A DNA stretch of 64,000 bases. Source: Sphingosinicella xenopeptidilytica (GTDB lineage Bacteria; Pseudomonadota; Alphaproteobacteria; Sphingomonadales; Sphingomonadaceae). The notes under the pieces are model-generated. The model was not told where the DNA came from, ran no database searches, and was given only the letters and a program-made list of their open reading frames with translations. The stretch lies in NCBI RefSeq assembly GCF_042676985.1, contig NZ_JBHTIK010000015.1, forward strand, positions 372,001 through 436,000. The letters run 5' to 3'. The position numbers and the translations under genes are program-made. How positions within the stretch are numbered: the first letter of the stretch is position 1; every line of letters starts with the position of its first letter. Shown here piece by piece: positions 17,881-26,863 of this stretch.

Positions 17881-19109
17881 GCACGAGCGACGTTCTGATT
17901 GTGGGCGCGGGACAGGCCGCCGCCCAGGCCGCCATCAGTCTGCGGATGGCAAACTTCACCGGCACCATTACGATGGTCGGCGCCGAAGCGGTTCCGCCCT
18001 ACGAGCGCCCGCCGCTCTCCAAGGACTATCTCGCCGGCGAAAAGGAAGCCGCCCGGCTGCTTCTCCGCCCCGAGGCGTTCTGGGCCGACAAGGACGTGAC
18101 GCTGCATCTCGGCACGCGTGTCGCCGCGGTGAACCCGGAAGCGCGCACCGTCACCACCGATGCGGGCGAGCATCTCGGCTACGGCGATCTCATCTGGGCA
18201 GCGGGCGGCAGTCCGCGCCCCCTGCCCCTGCCCGGCGCCGATAGCCACAACGTCCACATGATCCGCACGATCGCCGACGTCGATGCGCTCCGTGCCGACC
18301 TTGAAGGCGGCGGGCCTGTGGTGATCATCGGCGGCGGCTACATCGGCCTCGAAGCGGCTGCCGTTCTCGTCAAACAGGGCCACAAGGTCACGCTGCTCGA
18401 AGCGCTGCCGCGCGTGCTCGCGCGCGTCGCCGGAGAGACGGTCTCCCGCTTCTATGAAGAAGAGCACCGCGCCCACGGCGTCGACCTGCGCCTCTCCGCC
18501 GCCATCGAGGCGCTGGAAACCGATGCCGGCCGCGTCACCGCCGTGCGCCTCGCAGGCGGCGAACGGCTGCCTGCGGCCGCCGTCATCGTCGGCATCGGCC
18601 TCATGCCATCGGTCGAGCCGCTCCTCGCGGCAGGCGCGAGCGGCGGCAACGGTGTCGATGTCGACGCCTTCTGCCGCACCGCCCTGCCCCACATCTACGC
18701 GATCGGCGACTGTGCGGCGCATGAAAACCGCTTCGCGGAAGGCGCGCGCATTCGCCTCGAATCGGTGCAGAACGCAGTCGATCAGGCGAAAACCGCCGTC
18801 GGCGCCATCCTCGGCGATCCGCAGCCCTACACGGCGACACCGTGGTTCTGGTCCAACCAGTATGATCTTCGCCTGCAAACCGTGGGCCTCTCCACGGGCC
18901 ACGATGCCACCGTGCTGCGCGGCAATCCGGGCGCACGCAGTTTCAGCCTTATCTATTTGAAGGGTGGCCGGGTCATCGCGCTCGATTGCATCAGTGCGGC
19001 GAAGGATTTCATTCAGGGGCGCGCGCTGGTGGAGAAAGGGGCGGTCATCGATCCGGCCCGCCTCGCCGACGCAGGCACACCGCTGAAGGAGCTCCTGGCC
19101 GCATCATAG
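17877..19109 (+). CDS. FAD-dependent ferredoxin/rubredoxin reductase-type oxidoreductase
   Basis: 410-aa flavoprotein with two dinucleotide folds: an FAD site at the N-terminus (VLIVGAGQAAAQAA), the NAD(P)H site at about residues 145-160 (VVIIGGGYIGLEAAAVL), and the second FAD motif IYAIGDCAAHEN. It resembles NADH-dependent ferredoxin reductases that feed electrons to dioxygenases or P450 systems. No ferredoxin or oxygenase gene is next to it, so the electron acceptor is unknown. It is translationally coupled to the isoaspartyl peptidase gene. Confidence 0.92.
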   Translation: MSTSDVLIVGAGQAAAQAAISLRMANFTGTITMVGAEAVPPYERPPLSKDYLAGEKEAARLLLRPEAFWADKDVTLHLGTRVAAVNPEARTVTTDAGEHLGYGDLIWAAGGSPRPLPLPGADSHNVHMIRTIADVDALRADLEGGGPVVIIGGGYIGLEAAAVLVKQGHKVTLLEALPRVLARVAGETVSRFYEEEHRAHGVDLRLSAAIEALETDAGRVTAVRLAGGERLPAAAVIVGIGLMPSVEPLLAAGASGGNGVDVDAFCRTALPHIYAIGDCAAHENRFAEGARIRLESVQNAVDQAKTAVGAILGDPQPYTATPWFWSNQYDLRLQTVGLSTGHDATVLRGNPGARSFSLIYLKGGRVIALDCISAAKDFIQGRALVEKGAVIDPARLADAGTPLKELLAAS

Positions 19110-19122
19110 GGGGACTTTCACC

Positions 19123-20064
19123 TTGACCATGCCAGCGCTGTTTCGCGGGCGGCTTTCGATCCCGGTGATCGGGTCGCCGCTGTTCATCATCTCGAACCCG
19201 GATCTCGTCATCGCGCAGTGCCGCGCGGGCGTCGTCGGCAGCTTTCCGTCGCTGAACGCGCGGCCACTGCCGCAGTTCGAGGAATGGCTGCAGCGCCTTT
19301 CGAGCGAACTCACGGAGAAGGACGCCCCCTACGCGGTCAACCTCATCGTTCACAAGTCGAACGACCGGCTGATGGACGACCTCGCGCTCTGCGTGAAATA
19401 CAAGGTGCCGCTCATCATCACCTCGCTCGGCGCGCGCGAGGACGTGAACGCCGCGATTCACAGCTACGGCGGCCTCGTCTTCCACGACGTCATCACCAAC
19501 GCCTTTGCGAAGAAGGCCATCGAAAAGGGCGCGGACGGCCTCATTCCGGTCGCTGCGGGCGCAGGCGGCCATGCCGGCACGCTCTCCCCCTTCGCGCTCG
19601 TTCAGGAAATTCGCGAATGGTTCGACGGGCCGATCGCGCTTTCCGGCTCCATCGCAACCGGCAGCGCGGTGCTCGCCGCAGAAGCGATGGGCGCCGATTT
19701 CGGCTATATCGGCTCAGCCTTCATCGCCACCACCGAAGCGCGCGCCGATGAACGCTACAAGCAGATGATCGTCGAAAGCCGCGCGTCGGACATCGTCTAC
19801 TCGAACCTCTTCACCGGCGTGCACGGCAACTACCTCGCCCCGTCCATCGTGAACGCCGGCCTCGATCCCGCGAACCTGCCCGTCAGCGACCCTTCGAAGA
19901 TGGACTTCGGCAGCGGCGGCAACACCGGCGCCAAGGCGTGGAAGGACATCTGGGGCTGCGGCCAGGGCATCGGCGCGGTAAAGGCCGTGCTGCCCGCCGC
20001 CGAGCTCGTCGCGCGCCTGAAACGCGAATACGACGCCGCGAAAGAGAAACTCTGCGCGGCCTGA
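19123..20064 (+). CDS. Nitronate monooxygenase family protein
   Basis: FMN-dependent TIM-barrel enzyme of 313 aa (2-nitropropane dioxygenase type) that oxidises nitronates. Seen: SLGAREDVNAAIHSYG, the FMN phosphate and glycine-rich segment VAAGAGGHAGTLSPFALV with the catalytic His, and SGSIATGSAVLAAEAMGADF. The start appears to be TTG at 19123: AGGGGGA lies eight bases upstream of it, while the ATG at 19129 is 14 bases away. It sits 13 bases after the flavin reductase and probably shares its transcript. Confidence 0.92.
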   Translation: MTMPALFRGRLSIPVIGSPLFIISNPDLVIAQCRAGVVGSFPSLNARPLPQFEEWLQRLSSELTEKDAPYAVNLIVHKSNDRLMDDLALCVKYKVPLIITSLGAREDVNAAIHSYGGLVFHDVITNAFAKKAIEKGADGLIPVAAGAGGHAGTLSPFALVQEIREWFDGPIALSGSIATGSAVLAAEAMGADFGYIGSAFIATTEARADERYKQMIVESRASDIVYSNLFTGVHGNYLAPSIVNAGLDPANLPVSDPSKMDFGSGGNTGAKAWKDIWGCGQGIGAVKAVLPAAELVARLKREYDAAKEKLCAA

Positions 20065-20163
20065 ACCGTTCTTTTTGACGCGACTCAAGAAACCGCCACG
20101 CCGCTGTGGCATGGTTGGTTCCGGAACGAACCGCGACTCGAAGGCAAGGATCGGAAGCGCACG

Positions 20164-20565
20164 ATGGAACTCACGATTTCGCTCGAAGACGTATGCCGCA
20201 TCGTTTTGAGGGCTCGCGAGTACGACGCGCAGGTCCCCGCGGTCGACCCCGATGACAGCTCAAACATGGCCGACGACAAGGCCGTGGACGTTCTCGAGGA
20301 CTCCTCGAATACCTCTGTCGAGGAAGAGCTTCGCAGCATGATCGAGGACCTGAACGACGACGAGCAGGTCGAGCTCTACACGCTCATGCTGATCGGTGCG
20401 GGCGATTACGACCCAGCCGAATGGGACGAAGCCCTCGCCACCGTCACCGACGAGATCCCCGACATCCCCGACGCACTCATGCGCACCCCAATGCTGGCCT
20501 CACTGCTGGAAACAGGGCTGGCGGCGTTCGGACTGGACTGCGACGGGATGGGGACGGCGGGTTAG
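20164..20565 (+). CDS. DUF3775 domain protein
   Basis: A 133-aa acidic soluble protein with the DUF3775 pattern (DDEQVELYTLMLIGAGDYDPAEW). It has no known function, signal peptide or membrane segment. The ATG is preceded by AGGATCGGAAGCGCACG. It stands alone downstream of the nitronate monooxygenase and marks the last normal-composition gene before the lower-GC glycosyltransferase islet. Confidence 0.85.
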   Translation: MELTISLEDVCRIVLRAREYDAQVPAVDPDDSSNMADDKAVDVLEDSSNTSVEEELRSMIEDLNDDEQVELYTLMLIGAGDYDPAEWDEALATVTDEIPDIPDALMRTPMLASLLETGLAAFGLDCDGMGTAG

Positions 20566-20653
20566 CCGCCGCGGGGACACAACAAGTCCTAACCCAATCT
20601 TTACCTTAATGGCTTACCGGAATTGTAGAACTTCTGCTTGACCGGAGCCATTC

Positions 20654-21682
20654 GTGACATCTCAGCAACTTGGCGGACCCACCGTCTACCTGTCGGTTGT
20701 CATCCCCTGTTTCAATGAATTCGAGTGCTTGGATGCTCTCTATGAACGCGTCAGCGCCACTTGCCGGGCAGCGGTGGAAAGCAATTACGAGATCCTACTT
20801 ATAAACGATGGCTCAAAGGATCGAACGTGGGAAAAGATCGCAGCTTATGCGGATAAAGATCCTGCAATCGTTGGTGTCAATCTCTCGCGCAACTATGGTC
20901 ACCAATTGGCTTTGACGGCAGGTCTCAACCTGTGCCGTGGAGAACGCGTGCTAATCCTCGATGCGGATCTCCAGGATCCACCGGAACTGCTTGGCGAGAT
21001 GATGGCAAAAATGGATGCAGGCTTCGACGTTGTCTACGGACAGCGTGAAGAGCGTCAGGGAGAAACGCTTTTCAAGCGCGGTACCGCCGCCCTCTTTTAT
21101 CGGTTTCTGTCGCGCCTTGTGGATATCGACATACCACAGGACACAGGTGATTTTCGCCTGATGTCGCGCAAAGCCCTCGATCATTTAAATGCGATGCCCG
21201 AACACTACCGTTTCGTGCGCGGACTGGTGAGCTGGCTTGGCTTTCGTCAGACATCGGTACGGTACAGTCGTGCCGAACGTTTCGCCGGGACGACCAACTA
21301 TCCTTTGTCGAAAATGATCCGGCTGGCTTTTGATGCGATCACGGCATTTTCGATCTCGCCGCTTCGCATCGCATCTCATGTCGGCATCATATTGGGCCTT
21401 CTTTTCATGCTGTTTCTTGGCGGCGTCCTTTATTCTTGGGCCAACGGAGACGTTGTACCGGGTTGGACGAGCATCGTAACGATTGTTCTACTCGTAGGCA
21501 GCATTCAGCTGATTACGCTCGGCATCATGGGCGAATATGTTGGACGAACCTATATGGAATCGAAACGGCGACCACTCTTCATAGTTGATGAAGTGCGCAA
21601 ACTATCGGCGTCTTCAATGACTTCTTCACCAGTTCATAGTCTTCAGGCGCGCATCGGGATTTCAAACTATGACCGAGGCTGA
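20654..21682 (+). CDS. GtrB-type polyprenyl-phosphate glycosyltransferase (GT2)
   Basis: Membrane-bound family 2 glycosyltransferase of 342 aa. The GT-A domain spans about residues 10-230 (LSVVIPCFNEFECLDALYER, the metal site VLILDADLQDPPELL, and GDFRLMSRKAL), and two C-terminal helices follow (VGIILGLLFMLFLGGVLYSW; IVTIVLLVGSIQLITLGIMG). This is the layout of GtrB/ArnC/DPM1 enzymes, which load a sugar onto undecaprenyl phosphate at the cytoplasmic face. It starts with GTG. Base composition is lower in GC than the flanking genes. It overlaps the methyltransferase gene by 14 bases. Confidence 0.9.
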   Translation: MTSQQLGGPTVYLSVVIPCFNEFECLDALYERVSATCRAAVESNYEILLINDGSKDRTWEKIAAYADKDPAIVGVNLSRNYGHQLALTAGLNLCRGERVLILDADLQDPPELLGEMMAKMDAGFDVVYGQREERQGETLFKRGTAALFYRFLSRLVDIDIPQDTGDFRLMSRKALDHLNAMPEHYRFVRGLVSWLGFRQTSVRYSRAERFAGTTNYPLSKMIRLAFDAITAFSISPLRIASHVGIILGLLFMLFLGGVLYSWANGDVVPGWTSIVTIVLLVGSIQLITLGIMGEYVGRTYMESKRRPLFIVDEVRKLSASSMTSSPVHSLQARIGISNYDRG

Positions 21683-22358
21683 ATTCGATGTGCACGCCGA
21701 TACCTATCGCCGACAGCACGCAGATAGCGTCCGGCTGGCGGGTGAAGATCTCGATTACTTTGCCGCATACAAGATCGAGCATGTGGCATCGGTGCTAGCG
21801 CGTGCTGGCCAATCGCCCCGAACAATTCTCGATTTCGGTGCCGGGATCGGCAATTCTTATACACCGCTTCGGCAGACGTTTCCCGATAACCGTATTGTTT
21901 CCCTGGACGTATCTGAAGGATCCCTCTCCGTCTGTCGCAAGCTACACCCCGATGCCGAGACATGTCTCTATGATGGCCGGAAGCTTCCGTTCGATGATGG
22001 CACATTCGATCTCGCGTTTACCGCATGTGTTTTCCATCATATCGATGCATCGGAGCACATCGGGTTGCTTGGGGAAATCCGAAGAGTTCTACGTACCGGG
22101 GGGCGGTTTTTCCTGTTCGAGCACAATCCGCTAAACCCGTTGACTCGGCACGCTGTTCGCACTTGCCCCTTCGACGAACACGCTGTGCTCATCGCTGGAC
22201 GTGAAATGATGCGACGGACATCAGCTGCAGGCTTTTCCACATCAAGACTGCAGTATCAGTTGTTCTTCCCCGGCCCCCTTGCCGCCCTCCGACCTCTGGA
22301 GAACGCACTACGCTGGCTCCCCCTGGGCGCTCAATACTCCCTGGAATGCTGTCGATGA
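21669..22358 (+). CDS. Class I SAM-dependent methyltransferase
   Basis: A 229-aa methyltransferase with the SAM motif ILDFGAGIGNSYTPLRQ, acidic loop VSLDVSEGSLSVCRK and motif LPFDDGTFDLAFTACVFHHI (Methyltransf_11 type). It lies between a GtrB-like transferase and a GtrA fusion, so it may methylate the sugar or lipid carried by that pathway. The substrate is not readable from sequence. It starts 14 bases inside the upstream gene and its stop overlaps the next start (ATGA). Confidence 0.9.
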   Translation: MTEAEFDVHADTYRRQHADSVRLAGEDLDYFAAYKIEHVASVLARAGQSPRTILDFGAGIGNSYTPLRQTFPDNRIVSLDVSEGSLSVCRKLHPDAETCLYDGRKLPFDDGTFDLAFTACVFHHIDASEHIGLLGEIRRVLRTGGRFFLFEHNPLNPLTRHAVRTCPFDEHAVLIAGREMMRRTSAAGFSTSRLQYQLFFPGPLAALRPLENALRWLPLGAQYSLECCR

Positions 22359-24262
22359 CCCCGACCAGTATGCAGGTTGCAAGGTTTGGCATTGTCGGCT
22401 TACTAAATACTGCCCTTGGCTATCTTATCATACTTACGGGGCTGGCCCTGGGATGGGGCGACATACTCGCCAATGCCGCCGGATATGCGGTCGGCCTCCT
22501 GCTTAGTTTCCATCTAAACCGCCGCTGGACGTTTGCAGCCGCATCGCAAAGCACTTCCCGACAGTGGCCGCTCTTTGCTCTGGTCGTGCTCGCCGCTTAC
22601 ACATGTAATCTTCTAATCATTCTCGTCGGCGCTCACTTCGGATTCCGTGAGTCCCCGATTTTACAGTTTGTCGCTATCATCACCTACTCGGTGGTGTTTT
22701 TCCTCCTTTCGAAGACTGTGGTGTTCATCGATCAATCTGATGCCATGTTGCGAGGAACCAGCATTACGATTCCGCTCCTTGTCGTGATGACAGGTGCGGC
22801 GCTAATGCTGTTACCAACCTTGCCGCTCGGACATGATGTTTACTGGCAGTTCTGGATTGCAAGGCAGCTTCTCAACGGCGCCGAACTGTATCGGGATATC
22901 CTCGAGATAAATCCCCCGCTCTGGTTCTGGGCTGCATCTCTGATTACGAAGGTTGCCACAGCCGTTGACGTTGACCCTCTACGACTTCTTGTCCAGCTGA
23001 TCATTCTATGGTCTGCCGCGGCCACATCGATATTCGTGAAGTTTGTATCCCCAGATACTCAGTACCAGGCTACGCTCCTCACGATTGCGACATTTTCGGC
23101 TCTCCTTCTTTTGCCGATAGGCGACTTTGCCCAGCGCGAACATCTCGCACTCATTGCAGCCGTTCCCTACGCAGCACTTATCGCAGCTCGGGAGGAAAAG
23201 CGGGCGATCAATCCTTGGCTTGTAGCCTTTGTAGGCATCGGAGCTGCATTTGGCTTCGCGCTGAAGCATTACTTTGTCGCCGTACCCTTACTGCTGGAGC
23301 TTTGGCTCTTGTATCGGCTGCGCAGAACGTGGCGCCCCTTTCGCACTGAGACTGTAATTCTCGGCACCGCTGCTGTGGGATACATCTTTGCCATCATATT
23401 CACATCCAGAGACTTCCTGGACGTCATCGTACCAATGGTTGCACTCGCCTACGATGATTTCGCACTGTCTCCGATCAAAATTCTCCTATCGAAGTACACA
23501 TTAATTTGGTTCGTCGGAGTTATTGCTATTTTTTCGGTATTTCGCACCAACAGGACCTTATTCGAACGCGCCATTTTGCCATCAGCACTCTTGTCCTTTG
23601 CAGGATTTTCTCTGTCTTATTTTTTTCAAGGCAAGGGCTGGGGCTACCATGCCGCACCGGCGACGAGTTTGCTTTTTGTTGCCTTAGCCATACTTCTAGT
23701 CGGCAAGCCTGGTATTTTCAAAAACGCTCGACAACACCCGCTTCTGATTTTCGCTCTCCTTTTGCCAGTCATTGTGGTGGGTTTGAGAGGGCCCTATAAA
23801 GTAGCAACCGGAAAACAGACGGTTGCACTTCTTCAAAGCGCTCCTGCGGGGACGAACGTCGCTGCCTTTCTGGTAAATCCCAGCCTTGTCTGGCCTGCGA
23901 TCGAACAAGCCAAACTGAAGTGGTCATTGCGCTACTATGCGTTCTGGATGCTGCCGACGATCACTTCCGAAGATAGAAGAGGTGAACAGGATCTAGAGCT
24001 TCTGGGCAAGCATATTATCACACAAACTCTCAATGATATCGCCTGCAATCCACCTTTATACATCGTAGTTGATACTCAAACTACACTAAATAATATAGAA
24101 TACAATATATCGACTCCGCTTGAATTTCTAAAAAGCGACCTAAAATTTAGAAAATTTTTCGACAATTACTATAAAATTATATTACAAGATGAAAGATTAG
24201 AAACTTATGTTTTAAATTATAATAATATAGAAATATTAAAAGAATGTAGAAACATATTTTAG
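22355..24262 (+). CDS. GtrA flippase-like domain fused to a GT-C membrane glycosyltransferase
   Basis: A 635-aa polytopic protein with two parts. Residues 1-125 form a GtrA-like four-helix unit (QVARFGIVGLLNTALGYLII; ANAAGYAVGLLLSFHLNRRW). The rest, from about residue 140, is a GT-C transferase of the PMT/ArnT style: an acidic first loop LPLGHDVYWQFWIARQLLNG, then RDILEINPPLWFW and many further helices. In serotype-converting gtr cassettes the flippase and transferase are separate; here they are joined. The final about 70 residues lie in extremely AT-rich DNA and are rich in Asn, Ile, Lys and Tyr. An ATG at 22346 is an alternative start. Confidence 0.82.
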   Translation: MTPTSMQVARFGIVGLLNTALGYLIILTGLALGWGDILANAAGYAVGLLLSFHLNRRWTFAAASQSTSRQWPLFALVVLAAYTCNLLIILVGAHFGFRESPILQFVAIITYSVVFFLLSKTVVFIDQSDAMLRGTSITIPLLVVMTGAALMLLPTLPLGHDVYWQFWIARQLLNGAELYRDILEINPPLWFWAASLITKVATAVDVDPLRLLVQLIILWSAAATSIFVKFVSPDTQYQATLLTIATFSALLLLPIGDFAQREHLALIAAVPYAALIAAREEKRAINPWLVAFVGIGAAFGFALKHYFVAVPLLLELWLLYRLRRTWRPFRTETVILGTAAVGYIFAIIFTSRDFLDVIVPMVALAYDDFALSPIKILLSKYTLIWFVGVIAIFSVFRTNRTLFERAILPSALLSFAGFSLSYFFQGKGWGYHAAPATSLLFVALAILLVGKPGIFKNARQHPLLIFALLLPVIVVGLRGPYKVATGKQTVALLQSAPAGTNVAAFLVNPSLVWPAIEQAKLKWSLRYYAFWMLPTITSEDRRGEQDLELLGKHIITQTLNDIACNPPLYIVVDTQTTLNNIEYNISTPLEFLKSDLKFRKFFDNYYKIILQDERLETYVLNYNNIEILKECRNIF

Positions 24263-24420
24263 AGAATAATAATGATAATTAATAAGATAAATTTTTCTAA
24301 AAAATATGCATTTTTAGTTTTATTTTTCTTAATTTCTACATTTTCAATATCAAATATTTATGTAAATAGTGAGCAAGATATATATTACTGGGATTGGGGT
24401 AATTATTATAAATTATACTT
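24121..24420. other. Extremely AT-rich segment across a gene junction
   Basis: By hand count 52 of these 300 bases are G or C (17%), and 24181-24360 has 25 of 180 (14%). The rest of the window is high-GC. The segment covers the 3' end of the GtrA fusion gene, the 9-base spacer and the 5' end of the next gene; both reading frames continue through it. GC recovers gradually on both sides, by about 24040 and 24500. Confidence 0.9.
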
Positions 24421-25981
24421 AAAATTTATGGAAAATTTTTGGAGCGGTAATTTTGAATGGCTGAATTGGCTGGTCAATTCAATTAGAGTAGATTCTTACA
24501 ATCTTTCAAGCATAACCTTTTTAGCGCCATTTTACCTATTTTTCGGACCAAATCGTTTTGGATACATATTAGGCATATCAACCCTCTATATGCTTCCCGC
24601 TATGGCTATTAGCTTGGCCCTATGTCGCCGCGCCATTCTGGAAAGCTCAAAGGCGCAAGCTGTTTCCGGACACATCTTCACTTCTCTGACGATTATCACC
24701 TTTTTATTTCCAGTCTTCTGGGCTCCAACTCTCCGGGGCATGCCGGACGTCATCGGCTTGATACCGTTGGGAGTCGCAACCCTCATATTCCTTCGCTCCA
24801 AAGGACTAACCGAGAATCCGCTTCGCAGCGGTCTCGCTTTTGGCACGCTTCTATGGACGGCATTCCTGTTTCGCCGCTGGTATGCCTTTGCGGTCATCGG
24901 GTCTTTTACCGCCGGCGCACTCATTATTTTGCTTATCCTTTTGACCCTTAAAAGCCGAAAGGACACCCTGAAAGCCGGTGCAAACGGTTTCGGTCGAGCC
25001 GGGTTCACGGTTGCCGCGTGCCTTATAGCCTTCCAACTGCCATTGGTTCGGGAAATACTCACCAGTTCCTACGGAGACTTATACGTTGCGTATCAACAGC
25101 CTTTCTTCAAACAGGCCGGCACGCTTCTTCTTAATCTGAGCATCCCTTTTTGCCTGTTGTTTATGCTCGGAACCGTATTCGCCTTGAAGGAAGGAAATCG
25201 CACGACCCAATTTTGTTCATTGGCTTCTATCATCACCTATCTACTCTTCGCGCAGACCCAAGCCCCCGGCATTCAGCACCTTTTGCCGATCTTCTTTTGG
25301 ACCTTGCCAGCCATAGCACTTGCCTATGCAAGGATCACCATATACCTGTCACCGAACTGGCGATGGCCTTTCGCTATGCTCGCAATTCTCTGGAGCATAG
25401 CCAACTTCGCCGTCGTATTCGCTCCTGGCGTCCGGGCGGCTTTGGCTCCGGCAGGATTTCTTTTTTCCAGCCAACAGTTCCTGCCACTCAGACTTGAAAA
25501 ACCTGAAGATTATTTTCGCCTCATAAGTGATACTCGGCAACATCTCCAGCAGAACGAAAAAATTGCGATCTTTGCGTCAGGTTTCAACCTTTCAGACTCA
25601 TTGCTCGCATCACTCAGCCCGGAGCTAAAACCTTCCATTGCCTGGATTTCGCAAGTCGATGCGCGCGACGGCTTCGCACTCGCACCTTTACGGGCCGAAT
25701 ATGCTATCGTAGCGGATCCGGTCGCGCTTCATTTGCCAGCACAACACCAACAAGTCGTGTCAGTGGTTGCCACGGATCTCATCGACGGCGGCCCGCTATC
25801 GAATGGCTATCGCCTTATTAAAGGCCCGTATTTTCTGGATGGTTGTAAAGCCTACCTCTTCAAAAGAGTGCAGCCCCTCACCGACTCCGAAATCCGCCTG
25901 TTGGAAGCGACGCTAAGATCTCGCTACCCGAATTGGTCGTGGGATGGCGCAAACAGAATCTACAGATCAAAAGCATCTTGA
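24272..25981 (+). CDS. Polytopic GT-C-like membrane protein of the glycan islet
   Basis: A 569-aa membrane protein with about 10-12 helices. After the first helix (residues about 12-30) comes an acidic, aromatic loop (SEQDIYYWDWGNYYKLYLKF), the usual place of the catalytic Asp in GT-C glycosyltransferases, followed by further helices and a soluble C-terminal part of about 150 residues. No family could be named with certainty. The first 50 codons are AT-rich with rare ATA, TTA and AAT codons, while the remainder approaches local average. It lies nine bases after the GtrA fusion gene and probably belongs to the same glycan modification unit. Confidence 0.75.
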   Translation: MIINKINFSKKYAFLVLFFLISTFSISNIYVNSEQDIYYWDWGNYYKLYLKFMENFWSGNFEWLNWLVNSIRVDSYNLSSITFLAPFYLFFGPNRFGYILGISTLYMLPAMAISLALCRRAILESSKAQAVSGHIFTSLTIITFLFPVFWAPTLRGMPDVIGLIPLGVATLIFLRSKGLTENPLRSGLAFGTLLWTAFLFRRWYAFAVIGSFTAGALIILLILLTLKSRKDTLKAGANGFGRAGFTVAACLIAFQLPLVREILTSSYGDLYVAYQQPFFKQAGTLLLNLSIPFCLLFMLGTVFALKEGNRTTQFCSLASIITYLLFAQTQAPGIQHLLPIFFWTLPAIALAYARITIYLSPNWRWPFAMLAILWSIANFAVVFAPGVRAALAPAGFLFSSQQFLPLRLEKPEDYFRLISDTRQHLQQNEKIAIFASGFNLSDSLLASLSPELKPSIAWISQVDARDGFALAPLRAEYAIVADPVALHLPAQHQQVVSVVATDLIDGGPLSNGYRLIKGPYFLDGCKAYLFKRVQPLTDSEIRLLEATLRSRYPNWSWDGANRIYRSKAS

Positions 25982-26020
25982 TTGGATGGTGAGCCCCGCT
26001 GTTTCCTAACCAGAAACTTT

Positions 26021-26040
26021 CTAGGGTCCAAACCCAATTA
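26021..26040 (+). repeat. Left terminal inverted repeat of the IS5-type element
   Basis: Twenty bases starting CTAGGGTCC that pair with 26861-26880 in inverted orientation (16 of 20 identical). It begins 39 bases after the stop of the membrane protein gene. Confidence 0.8.
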
Positions 26041-26105
26041 GCCTCTTGAAAATCTGCGTTCACATTGATTCAGGGAGTCTCCGCTGAGGCAGGAGGCTGT
26101 TGGGA

Positions 26106-26863
26106 ATGTCGCGTTCGTTGTTCTGGTTGTCGGATGAAGCGTGGACGGCGATTGAGCCGCACTTGCCGAAGAACCAGCCCGGAGCGCGGCGTGTCGATGA
26201 TCGCAGGGTGATCTCGGGCATCATCCACATGCTCAAGTGTGGTGGCCGCTGGGCGGATTGCCCGTCTGAATACGGCCCTTCGACGACGGTCTATAATCGC
26301 TGGAACCGGTGGAGCCGCCGGGGCATCTGGACGCGTATCCTGGCGGCGCTGACCGAGGAGGGCTGGATCGCTGAGACCGGCCAGATCGATAGCAGCTATA
26401 TCAAGGCTCACCGCTCTGCCGGTGGCGCAAAAGGGGGGCGCGGGCCAATGCCATTGGCATCTCGCGTGGCGGCAGGACAACGAAGATCCACGCGCTCGTC
26501 GATGTTCTTGGGCGACCACTCCGCCTCGTCCTGACGCCCGGCAACACGTCGGATGTGAAGGGCGCAGACCTGCTGATCGGCGAGACCATCGGCATGAAGC
26601 GGGTGATCGCCGACCGGGGTTACGATGCCAACCGCATCAGGGCTGCCTTGCGCGAACAAGGCACTATCCCTGTCATCCCCGGTCGTCGTAATCGAAAGCG
26701 CCCGATCCAGTATGACGAACGCCGCTATAAAGATCGCTGGCGCGTTGAGGCCATGTTCTGTCGCCTGAAGGACTTCCGGCGCATCGCCACCCGTTACGAC
26801 AAGCTCGCCCGGAACTTCCTGTCAGCCGTAAGCCTCGCTGCCGCTGTCGCCTTCTGGCTTTGA
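26106..26863 (+). CDS. IS5-family DDE transposase, made by -1 frameshift
   Basis: The product is encoded in two frames: 26106 to about 26434, then the -1 frame to the stop at 26861-26863. At the junction lies A4G6 (26429-26438, within GCA AAA GGG GGG), a typical -1 slippery run. The joined sequence reads GGAKGGARANAIGISRGG, as expected for IS5/IS427-type enzymes. Catalytic residues are visible as Asp in IDSSYIKAHRS, Asp in VIADRGYDAN and Glu in RWRVEAMFCRLKDFRR. Without the shift the first frame ends at 26534 in unrelated sequence. About 252 aa in total. Confidence 0.85.

Noticed and set aside
26106..26863. Transposase as a pseudogene
   Set aside because: The frame change sits exactly on a slippery A4G6 run and the remainder is intact, so programmed -1 frameshifting is the simpler reading.
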